A DNA stretch of 16,286 nucleotides, taken from contig JACQLI010000070.1 of assembly GCA_016204125.1 (NCBI GenBank), forward strand, positions 1 through 16,286. Direction: 5' to 3'. The notes below the pieces were generated by a model. That model was not told where the DNA came from. It ran no database searches and saw nothing but the letters and a program-made list of their open reading frames with translations. Positions within the stretch are counted from its first letter, which is position 1; each line of letters opens with the position of its first letter. Below, piece by piece: positions 1-6,800 of this stretch. This DNA comes from Candidatus Omnitrophota bacterium. Its GTDB lineage: Bacteria; Omnitrophota; Omnitrophia; Omnitrophales; JACQLI01. Made by a program: the position numbers and the translations under genes.

Positions 1-1663
1 ACGGATATGGAGAGGCTTGGCTGAATACGACCCTGCTTATGACCTCGATGGTGACGGCCAAATCAGTATCAGTGAAGCCACGTTATACAGTTCTGTGGCC
101 GCGATCTTGGTGGATGGATTCAGCCGTGCTATGCAAGCCTTTGAAGTGATGGATGCCAATCATGACTATGTCCTCACCCTTGAAGAAGCCTTTCCTGTAA
201 TTAGCCGTGTCTTCAAGATGGCCGCCCGAGTCCTTGATTACGATCCTACTTACGACCTCAATGATGACGGTGTAATCAGCGTAGATGAGGCTGTCTTCTT
301 CGGTCACGTAGCTCATACAGTTTTCGATGAGACGGAGAATCTTTATCTTAGCCTTCTCTGGCCTTATCAGGATGAGACGCCAACGGCTCGGGAGTTTATC
401 CCTCTCCTAGCTGACATCGCTGACTCGATTGGTACGCATACAGGAGAAGAAGGTTTCAATCCTCACTTTGATGTCGATCAAGATGGAGAAATCACCCAGG
501 CTGACTTTGAGCAATTTCTCAATGCCATCCATGCGGTATTGAGTAATAGATATGATGATGTCCTCAGAGCCTTTTTCGTAGTGGACACAAACCACGATTT
601 TGATATCTCCCCTGAAGAAGCGGTCATTGCATTCTACAGAGTACGCTTGATGGCATCGAGGCTGATTGAACAGGATCTTGCATACGATGTCAGCCAAAAT
701 GGAAGTGTTGATATTTTTGATCTCTTTGCTTTCAACGGTGTACGAATGTTATTGGATCACGCGGAGGGGGGCCGTTATATCCAAATGCTTCGTTCTTTAT
801 TGGCATTGGATACGAATCAGGACGGAGGTTTGACAGTACTGGAAGTAATTCCTGTCCTTGCCGCTGTCCATGCCGCGATCGGGATTCAGAGAGGAGAGGA
901 AGGATACAACAGCGCCTATGACATAGACCATGATGGCGTTATTGAAGAAGAAGACTTTCAGGCCTTTGTCAATACCGCCCACACCTTCATTGGATTTGAG
1001 CAAGGGAGTGCCATGTTCCGTGCCTTTGAGCTGATGGATACGAATCACGATTATGTGCTTACCGCAGAAGAGGCGGCCTTAGGGCTTCTCACGCCCTTCT
1101 GGATCTGGAGAGGAGAAAGGGAGCCTGATCCTATCTATGACGTCAATGACGACGGTGTGTTCAATGGGACAGACCTCAATTACTTCCTAGCGGTCGTTCG
1201 CTCCCATTCCACAGATCCTGAGCAAGCTTTCCAATATTTCGCTGCACTCAATGTCTTGGACCGAGATCGCGATGGGGTCCTTACTGCCCAAGAAGCGGTC
1301 GTCGCCTTCCGTGAGCTCCTCGCCACCATGTTCAAATCCGAAGGAGACGAGGGCTACAATGCTGACTTCGACTTCAATGAAGACAGAAGTGTCAATCAAT
1401 TTGATCTCGCCATCATGAGAGGAACGATTGACACGTTCATGAGTGAGGAACAAAAGGTGATCCTCCGTGCTTTCGAAGCCATGGACACGAATCATGATTA
1501 CGTCCTCACAAGCCAAGAAGCCAGTTTAACCATTCAGGCTGTGAGAAGGATCATTCTCCGCCGTCTGCCCTATGACGCACGCTACGACGTCGACGGAGAC
1601 GGACAGATCACGAGAAACGACCTCGAAATCTTCCGAAATGTTGCTGGAACGTTTATCGCATAA
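1..1663 (+). CDS. EF-hand/dockerin-like calcium-loop repeat protein (5' end outside window)
   Basis: No stop codon interrupts this frame back to base 2, and the residues upstream of the TTG at 17 (R-I-W-R-G) repeat an internal motif (W-I-W-R-G at residues 362-366), so the gene starts outside the window. Counting from that TTG, 548 residues remain. I see 14 twelve-residue loops of DxDxDG or DxNxDxxxT type, starting near residues 9, 46, 80, 152, 190, 224, 265, 302, 341, 375, 415, 452, 490 and 524. A fifteenth at about 114 has lost its ligands. Two loop styles dominate: dockerin/EF-like (YDvdgDGqI) and a distinctive MDTNHDYVLTxEEA form. Spacing is 34-41 residues, as in paired EF-hands, and a larger unit of about 150 residues (four loops) recurs. 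By family knowledge such loops bind Ca2+, for folding or cohesin-type docking; the real role is unknown. The next gene, 76 bases downstream, encodes a secreted repeat protein, so an extracellular location is plausible. No signal peptide can be judged. Confidence 0.85.
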   Translation, partial: RIWRGLAEYDPAYDLDGDGQISISEATLYSSVAAILVDGFSRAMQAFEVMDANHDYVLTLEEAFPVISRVFKMAARVLDYDPTYDLNDDGVISVDEAVFFGHVAHTVFDETENLYLSLLWPYQDETPTAREFIPLLADIADSIGTHTGEEGFNPHFDVDQDGEITQADFEQFLNAIHAVLSNRYDDVLRAFFVVDTNHDFDISPEEAVIAFYRVRLMASRLIEQDLAYDVSQNGSVDIFDLFAFNGVRMLLDHAEGGRYIQMLRSLLALDTNQDGGLTVLEVIPVLAAVHAAIGIQRGEEGYNSAYDIDHDGVIEEEDFQAFVNTAHTFIGFEQGSAMFRAFELMDTNHDYVLTAEEAALGLLTPFWIWRGEREPDPIYDVNDDGVFNGTDLNYFLAVVRSHSTDPEQAFQYFAALNVLDRDRDGVLTAQEAVVAFRELLATMFKSEGDEGYNADFDFNEDRSVNQFDLAIMRGTIDTFMSEEQKVILRAFEAMDTNHDYVLTSQEASLTIQAVRRIILRRLPYDARYDVDGDGQITRNDLEIFRNVAGTFIA

Positions 1664-1739
1664 GAAGAACTTAACTTCTTCCATAGCGTAGCCCGTATGT
1701 TCGTAAACGGAACTATTTCTATCTCGTAAAGAGGGAAAA

Positions 1740-4439
1740 ATGGTAAAAAGCAAAATTAGCGTTTTTTGTCTGGCAGTTGTTCTCCTCTTCAATCAAGTTG
1801 TACCTCTAGGATTCGCTGAAGATCAGAACTTAATCGACCTCAATCTGACAGAGACACAAACTCCGACCGTGGGCGCTAGTTCTCCTACTTCGCCCACGAC
1901 TAGTCCAACCCAGCCCTCTGATCCACTGGCAGCATTTATGGAGCCGAACCCTATTTCTCCCCCTGAGCCTGTTCCCAGTGATGACACAAATCAACTTTGG
2001 GATCCAACTCGTATTCGAACGGTTGAAGAACTGATTAAAGAGGCGATCGATTTTATCCGTAAGTACCTCAACGATCCCAACGCTATCGTTGAACTTAAAA
2101 AGATTCTTAAACTCCCCTTTTCTTCTTTTGATGCCAATGGAATGACCGAAACAAATCCTGCACTCCCTACTTATAGGGGCCATGCCGTGTTTGAAATGAA
2201 GTCTGGTAATCAGACATACACATTACAATTTTCTCCCGATCAAACCCTTCTTACCCAAATCTCCACCTACGATAGTGAGGGAAATAAGATCGAAGAAAAG
2301 TCTTTTGGCTACTATAGCGATGGTTCTTTGGCTTCGGAAACCACGATCAAATATGACAAGAATGGTAATGTTATTGAAATAACTTCGGTCGGTTATTATC
2401 AAGGAGGTAAGGCCTCTTACAAGAGTCGGACTAGATATTTCTATGACAGCCAAAATAGATTGCTTCTCTCCTCAAGTGACGTCGTGTATTACGATGCAGA
2501 TGGAAAGTTTACAGATATTTACGTAACCACGACAAAAAATGTGTACGATTCTTGGGGTCTTTCCCATTCAGAGACAGCAAGCTTTCGAAACGGAAGGATT
2601 CTCTATCGATCGAGCTCTGATTACTTCCGTGACAATAAAGGTCGAGATATTGGAAGCAAGAGCAAATGGGAGATGTATGATGAAAACGGCAATGTCACAA
2701 GTCGTGGTTCTTATGTTCAAGAGAAAAAGTATAACTCAAATGGCAATCTTATTTATGAGCATTCTCTCTATGAAAGTAACTACGGCGGAACAACTTACAG
2801 ACAGGAAACGACCCGCACTCTTACTTATAACTCCAGAGGTAAACTCTTAGAGGAGCGTACGGAGAGCCATTCTGAATCTGCGTACTGGAAATATACCTGG
2901 ATTTCTTTCCATCGAATCCAGTATGACACCACGGGTCTTAACGCAATTCGAGAAGTGTTTGGGTATGTTGAAAATGGTCAGGAAGTGATCAACACAGAAA
3001 TCGTTCGCACCTTCAATGCGCGAGGCCTTGTAACTTCCGAAACCAGTTCCTCATTTTATCAAAGCAAATTGACTTCGAGGACAACGACCCGATGGATTTA
3101 CAATTGGGATGGGAAGGTGGTCAGCAAAACTACGGTTTCCAGCTATTTCAATTACAGCACAGGCGAAGAGTATTACCGCTCCGTTGTGATCGAACGCTTC
3201 AATGCAAAGGGACAACTTGTCTCTGTTGTAAATCGCTGGTATTACTGGGATGGCCAACAACTAAGGTATAGCGGGGAAACCCGAGAAACATTCCAATATC
3301 AGAATGGACATCTTCTTACGTATACCCGCGAAGAACTCAACGCTGAGGGAATCCTGTTGTCTCGAACCGTTAAGAAGTATGACCCCCGTTTCTCCACGAC
3401 AGATCCGAGATCGAAACCTACCTATGGTATTTATTACGACGAAATTCTTCCAAAGGATTCTTGGTGGTATCCCTTTCCCGACTATTATTACCACGAACCT
3501 GGACTCCTAAGTACTGAAACAACCTATTACTCAACATCAGGAACTCCCTTTTCTAAAACGAGGACCGGGTTTTCCCTCAACGACAAAGGAGAAGTTATTG
3601 AAAGAAAGGGAATTTCCATTACCTATCACCCGAATGGACAGATCGCTTCAGAATTGATGAATCGCTATGCCTTGATTAAGGAAAAGTTTGGCGAAGCGAG
3701 ATTAAGACTTGTCGAAAGAAGGTTTGTTACTTTCAATGAAGCGGGAATCCGAATCAGCTCCCTTCATCAGGTCAATAAGTATGACGAACACGGGGTCATC
3801 GATACTGTGGTGACGACCCTGAAGGATGCCGATCAAACTCTTATCATCACAGATGTCTACGATTTGGATGCCAAGGGACAATACGCTTCTGTTAAGCGAA
3901 CGGTTCGTGATGGAAATGGAAAACTTATCCGAGAGGAAGAATGGACGGTAGAGTACGATACAACGCCCTATTGGTACTGGTGGTACGATGAGCCAATCAT
4001 AACTAAACCGCAACCAGCCCCCCTCCTGCTGGAAGGTACAGCTGAGCTAGCTGTCACCGAGCCCGAAAGGGCGGCTTATCTCGTACCACCGTTTCCTTAT
4101 TTCATTAATACGCCCGTGAAGAACTTCACGGTCAAGATCAAAAACTATGCAGATGACGGAGTAACGGTTAAAGAAAGTATGAATGTTAATTTTGCTTACT
4201 CACGGGTAGAATCTCCTTGCCTCACGCTCTATCCTGGAGGGTGTTCCCTTAGAACAGTAGCTCATGTCACAGGGACTTACCTCCTCGGCGATGTTGTCTG
4301 GAATATCGATACGAGACTTGACGCCGATACGGGATTTGAGTGGCAATTCTCAACCGAAAAGTTGATGGAGCTTATTCGACGTCTAGCCCTACCTTCCACA
4401 ACCACTTCTACTTCGGAACTCCCTTCATTGACACCCTAA
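1740..4439 (+). CDS. Secreted YD/YwqK-like repeat protein, 899 residues
   Basis: The ATG at 1740 follows a purine-rich AAAGAGGG (1728-1735). Residues 1-26 form a signal peptide (K3, K5, hydrophobic core, likely cleavage after G-F-A26). No lipobox cysteine is placed for a lipoprotein. Residues about 40-85 are a Pro/Ser/Thr-rich linker, followed by a short helical-looking stretch to about 125. From about 177 to 745 there are around 22 imperfect units with the core Y-D/N-x-x-G-x-(V/L)-x-(S/E), for example YDSEGNK, YDKNGNV, YDENGNV, YNSRGKL and FNAKGQL. This resembles YD/RHS or YwqK/MORN-variant beta-hairpin repeats. Aromatic-rich insertions interrupt it (near 3460-3495 and 3967-3989). A C-terminal region without repeats holds a close Cys pair (827 and 835), possibly a disulfide, and ends in a Ser/Thr tail. 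I see no Rhs core signature, toxin domain or anchor. Function is unknown; a surface or adhesive role is inference. Confidence 0.82.
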   Translation: MVKSKISVFCLAVVLLFNQVVPLGFAEDQNLIDLNLTETQTPTVGASSPTSPTTSPTQPSDPLAAFMEPNPISPPEPVPSDDTNQLWDPTRIRTVEELIKEAIDFIRKYLNDPNAIVELKKILKLPFSSFDANGMTETNPALPTYRGHAVFEMKSGNQTYTLQFSPDQTLLTQISTYDSEGNKIEEKSFGYYSDGSLASETTIKYDKNGNVIEITSVGYYQGGKASYKSRTRYFYDSQNRLLLSSSDVVYYDADGKFTDIYVTTTKNVYDSWGLSHSETASFRNGRILYRSSSDYFRDNKGRDIGSKSKWEMYDENGNVTSRGSYVQEKKYNSNGNLIYEHSLYESNYGGTTYRQETTRTLTYNSRGKLLEERTESHSESAYWKYTWISFHRIQYDTTGLNAIREVFGYVENGQEVINTEIVRTFNARGLVTSETSSSFYQSKLTSRTTTRWIYNWDGKVVSKTTVSSYFNYSTGEEYYRSVVIERFNAKGQLVSVVNRWYYWDGQQLRYSGETRETFQYQNGHLLTYTREELNAEGILLSRTVKKYDPRFSTTDPRSKPTYGIYYDEILPKDSWWYPFPDYYYHEPGLLSTETTYYSTSGTPFSKTRTGFSLNDKGEVIERKGISITYHPNGQIASELMNRYALIKEKFGEARLRLVERRFVTFNEAGIRISSLHQVNKYDEHGVIDTVVTTLKDADQTLIITDVYDLDAKGQYASVKRTVRDGNGKLIREEEWTVEYDTTPYWYWWYDEPIITKPQPAPLLLEGTAELAVTEPERAAYLVPPFPYFINTPVKNFTVKIKNYADDGVTVKESMNVNFAYSRVESPCLTLYPGGCSLRTVAHVTGTYLLGDVVWNIDTRLDADTGFEWQFSTEKLMELIRRLALPSTTTSTSELPSLTP

Positions 4440-4464
4440 TCCACGTCCAGTATAGTACAAGGCC

Positions 4465-5160
4465 GTGGAATTCATAAGTGTTCTGCCCCGATATGGGGAG
4501 GCTTTCCTTCGGCTTTTCTTTCCGAGTGTCTGCGCTCTCTGTAACAAGCTCCTTGAACTGGATGAACAAAACCTCTGTGCCCCGTGCCGACTTCAAGTTA
4601 CTCGGCTAAAATTCCGCCCCTCGCAGGAGAAGATTCGGATCTCCCTCTGTCATGGCGATGAAGGTTGGGCGCTTTTCCCGTACCAGGACCTTGTCAAAGA
4701 AATTCTCCACAAGATTAAATTTGGAAGAGAGCGAGCTCTTCTTGAAATTTTCGCGGATGAAATCAGTTCATTTATGGAACGCCGATCCCATCTTGCTGGG
4801 TACGATTTGATCATTCCGATTCCGATCGACCTTAAAAGGCGCCTTGACCGCCAATTCAACCAGTCAGGCCTTCTTGCAAAAAAAATCCACCAAATTTCAG
4901 GACTTCTTCTTGAATCTAACGTTCTTTTGAAAAGGGGCGGGGCTTCGCCCCAAAGCCTTCTTGGCCGAGAAGGACGGCTCATCAATATCTCTCAGGCTTT
5001 TCGTCTCCGTCACGCCAATCGAATGAAGGGTAAATCCATTCTCCTGGTTGACGATATCTTTACGACAGGAGCGACCATGGAGGAAGCGGCGAGGACTCTA
5101 AAAGAACACGGTGCCAATCGAGTGGGCTATCTGGCCCTCGCGCGCACTCTGTCCGATTGA
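4465..5160 (+). CDS. comF: ComF family phosphoribosyltransferase-like protein
   Basis: A 231-residue protein with the standard ComF layout. An N-terminal zinc-binding motif uses C23-x2-C26 and C38-x2-C41. A central IPIPIDLKRRLDRQFNQSG block (117-135) matches the family's PxP...RGFNQ region. The C-terminal PRPP-binding loop reads ILLVDDIFTTGAT (192-204), with both acidic residues present. In naturally competent bacteria ComF helps bring incoming single-stranded DNA into the cytoplasm. In many other lineages it is conserved without known competence, so its exact job here is open. The start is GTG at 4465, preceded by AAGG at 4459-4462; it gives the usual distance to the first CxxC. A small GGGGC-TTC-GCCCC palindrome lies inside the gene at 4939-4951. 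The stop is 4 bases before the permease gene, so the two are probably cotranscribed. Confidence 0.93.
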   Translation: MEFISVLPRYGEAFLRLFFPSVCALCNKLLELDEQNLCAPCRLQVTRLKFRPSQEKIRISLCHGDEGWALFPYQDLVKEILHKIKFGRERALLEIFADEISSFMERRSHLAGYDLIIPIPIDLKRRLDRQFNQSGLLAKKIHQISGLLLESNVLLKRGGASPQSLLGREGRLINISQAFRLRHANRMKGKSILLVDDIFTTGATMEEAARTLKEHGANRVGYLALARTLSD

Positions 5161-5164
5161 TCTT

Positions 5165-6265
5165 ATGCGAGTCATTGACAGATACCTTATTCGTGAGCTT
5201 GCTATTCCCATTCTTATTTGCAGTATCACTCTCGTTTTTCTGGTCCTCATCGCAGACCTCTTCGACAATTTGGATTCGCTTCTCAAAAACCAAACACCCC
5301 TTATTTACATTTTCCGTTATTACCTGATGCTGACCCCTTTCGCCTTCACTCAAACAATTCCCTGGGCTGTTCTTTTGGCGACTTTGTATCTTTTGGTAAG
5401 TTTTAATTTCCACAATGAAATCATCGCGATGAAGGCGGCAGGAATTGAGATTACGCCGATCATACGTCCTCTTCTCTTCCTGGGTTTCCTCATCGGAATC
5501 TTCAGCTTCCTTGTGGGAGACCAAGTGGTACCAAAGACTTTTAAGATCGCCACTGAAATCCGAGACATTCATATTGAGAAGAAAAGGGAGAAGGGTACGG
5601 GAAAGGTTTATTCCAATGTGACTTATTACAGTACAGGAAACCAGCTCCAGTATTTCCGTTACTTCAATTATGAGAAAAAAGAGACCCAGGATGCAATCAT
5701 CCTCTGGATCGATTCGGTAAGCCGAAAGACACAGCGAAAGATGGTTGCTAAGAAAGGGGTCTGGGAGGAAGGAAAGGGCTGGACTTTCGCAAATGTAACT
5801 GAATACGAATTAGACCCCCAGGGAAGAATTTTGGGGGAGCCGAGAACTTATCCTACCAGAACCTATCCCGATGTCCGCGTCCAGCCAGATGACTTGCGTT
5901 ACGCCTCAAGCGAAAGCTATTTTCTCAGCTCAAGGGAGTTGAAGCATTATATCGATAAGCTGGAGGAAAACGGAATCAGAGCTTACGGTGAAAGAGTGGA
6001 ACGCCAATACCGTTTGGCTTCGCCCTGGCACTCCCTTGTCATGATTATGATTGCGATACCGCTTCTAGCACCTACCCAGTCCAAACGAATCATCGCCGTC
6101 AATGTGTTGATCTGCCTGGGTCTTGTTTTCCTTTTTCATGTTTCGGGGGCAATGTCCCTCGCACTTGGAAAGGCAGGAAAAATCCCTCCTTTTTTAGCCG
6201 CTTGGCTTAGCACTTTCCTGTTTTCGTGCGCTGCGATTTTCTTCCTGGAGAGAGCGAACGAGTAA
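5165..6265 (+). CDS. LptF/LptG family LPS export permease
   Basis: A 366-residue inner-membrane protein of the YjgP/YjgQ family. Two such subunits partner with the LptB ATPase to extract LPS from the inner membrane and pass it to the LptC-LptA bridge. Membrane segments lie near residues 12-34, 58-80, 100-118, 287-303, 309-327 and 343-361: three, then a periplasmic beta-jellyroll domain (about 125-285), then three. This is the family arrangement. The ATG at 5165 is chosen because M-R-V-I-D-R-Y-L-I-R-E-L is the typical beginning; an in-frame GTG at 5111 would add 18 unrelated residues inside comF. No good ribosome site is visible, so coupling to comF is likely. The family member (F or G) cannot be fixed; the DNLD near residue 34 leans toward LptG. 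The TAA stop (6263-6265) falls inside the end of an inverted-repeat element, so the native C-terminus may have been altered. The last TM is intact, so function is probably kept. Confidence 0.9.
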   Translation: MRVIDRYLIRELAIPILICSITLVFLVLIADLFDNLDSLLKNQTPLIYIFRYYLMLTPFAFTQTIPWAVLLATLYLLVSFNFHNEIIAMKAAGIEITPIIRPLLFLGFLIGIFSFLVGDQVVPKTFKIATEIRDIHIEKKREKGTGKVYSNVTYYSTGNQLQYFRYFNYEKKETQDAIILWIDSVSRKTQRKMVAKKGVWEEGKGWTFANVTEYELDPQGRILGEPRTYPTRTYPDVRVQPDDLRYASSESYFLSSRELKHYIDKLEENGIRAYGERVERQYRLASPWHSLVMIMIAIPLLAPTQSKRIIAVNVLICLGLVFLFHVSGAMSLALGKAGKIPPFLAAWLSTFLFSCAAIFFLERANE

Positions 6266-6283
6266 GGCCAGAATCTCCCGCCT

Positions 6284-6305
6284 CCGTCGGACGTTCGGCC
6301 GACGG
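6284..6305. other. Hairpin near the left end of the inverted-repeat element
   Basis: A perfect 7-base stem, CCGTCGG (6284-6290) with CCGACGG (6299-6305), closes an 8-base loop, 19 bases after the permease stop codon. It has no following T-run, so it is not a canonical intrinsic terminator. It may be a subterminal palindrome of the element, or may protect the 3' end of the mRNA. Confidence 0.5.
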
Positions 6306-6427
6306 TTGCGTGAAGTCAAGAAAACAGAAAGAGATATTTCCAAATGCAAGGGAGGAATTTGTTACAAAACTGGCTTTGGGGAAAAGCAGAATGGAATTAG
6401 TAACGGATTGTGTCGGCCTCACTCGAT

Positions 6428-6470
6428 GGGCCTGGGCCGAAAATTATTCCGATTTTCGGCCCCACGGCCC
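6428..6470. other. Strong compound hairpin between convergent genes
   Basis: The perfect 11-base stem GGGCCGAAAAT (6434-6444) pairs with ATTTTCGGCCC (6452-6462) around a 7-base loop. An outer GGGCC (6428-6432) also pairs with GGCCC (6466-6470) across a small asymmetric bulge. This is the strongest secondary structure I found. It could slow or stop transcription from either side, since it lies between convergent operons, but no T-tract follows the stem on either strand. It lies inside the MITE-like segment and may be the element's own palindrome. Confidence 0.7.
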
Positions 6471-6623
6471 AACGCCGACTTCGGCTAGGGAGATTCTGCC
6501 TTATAAGCGATCTCGGAAGATCCTGAAGCGACGTTGGCGCGAACTCTGTGAGCGCCGCCGAGCCGAGGTGGACTCCTTATTTCCCTTATCTATCTCAACC
6601 TTTGATTACCCAGACGCGGCTTC

Positions 6624-6636
6624 GCGGCTTTGCCGC
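6624..6636. other. Short GC hairpin
   Basis: GCGGC (6624-6628) pairs with GCCGC (6632-6636) over a TTT loop, just before and overlapping the 19-base tandem duplication. A second copy of GCGGC at 6616-6620 could compete for the same partner. It is part of the structured intergenic region; no function is claimed. Confidence 0.4.
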
Positions 6637-6668
6637 ACTCGCAGACGTGTGCCGCACTCGAAGACGTG
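6631..6668. repeat. 19-base tandem duplication, two units
   Basis: TGCCGCACTCGCAGACGTG (6631-6649) is followed immediately by the same 19 bases with one change, C to A (6650-6668). Two units with a single mismatch suggest a fairly recent local duplication, for example by slippage. A length of 19 would shift any reading frame, which supports the view that this stretch is not translated. Confidence 0.85.
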
Positions 6669-6800
6669 TCTCTTTACTTCTTCTAGACTCTCCCTGCGAT
6701 TGAAATACCTCTCTACTCTTTCTAAAGCCAGGAGGCAACCGTCCACCGAGGCGCTCGCGGAAGGATTATCCCGAGATCGCCTAAGAATAGGAATTCTGGT

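Larger units (their letters stand above)
6263..6503. mobile_element. MITE-like element bounded by imperfect terminal inverted repeats
   Basis: The left end TAAGGCCAGAATCTCCC (6263-6279) is matched in reverse complement by the right end (6488-6503), with 16 of 17 positions agreeing and one single-base gap. Similarity continues inward: TCGGACGTTCGGCCG (6287-6301) is answered by TCGGCGTTGGGCCG on the other strand (about 6465-6478). If the ends are taken as AGGC...GCCT, each is flanked by TA, the target duplication typical of Tc1/mariner (IS630) elements. The roughly 240-base interior has no credible reading frame. Small size, lack of coding and paired ends fit a non-autonomous miniature element. 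It could also be a structured intergenic repeat of another kind. No transposase source is visible in the window. Confidence 0.5.
6504..6786. repeat. Second non-coding segment with nested inverted repeats
   Basis: GCGATCTCGG (6507-6516) is exactly reverse-complemented at 6771-6780. Three further short pairs nest in order inside it: ATCCT 6520-6524 with 6762-6766, GAGCGCC 6550-6556 with 6750-6756, and GGTGGAC 6567-6573 with 6741-6747. The interior has no convincing gene: open frames run through it but show low-complexity, Arg/Ser-rich translations and no start context. It directly abuts the first inverted-repeat segment. It may be a second degraded miniature element or the other part of one composite structure. 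Confidence 0.45.

Noticed and set aside
1662..1681. Possible terminator hairpin after the calcium-loop gene (GAAGAA with TTCTTC around CTTAAC)
   Set aside because: The stem is only 6 bases, A/T-rich, and no T-run follows; too weak to call as a terminator.
1740..4439. Rhs/polymorphic toxin
   Set aside because: YD-like repeats are present, but no Rhs core closure motif, C-terminal toxin domain or adjacent small immunity gene is visible.
4441..4468. CCACG...CGTGG inverted repeat around the comF start
   Set aside because: Five-base arms 18 bases apart are expected by chance; no further support for an operator.
5111..5164. Upstream GTG start for the permease
   Set aside because: It would add 18 residues that overlap comF and do not fit the family; the ATG at 5165 begins with the typical family N-terminus.
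6263..6800. CRISPR array or tRNA in the intergenic region
   Set aside because: Only one two-unit tandem repeat is present, with no spacers, and no cloverleaf or tRNA signature (no T-arm GTTCRAN pattern with paired arms) was found.
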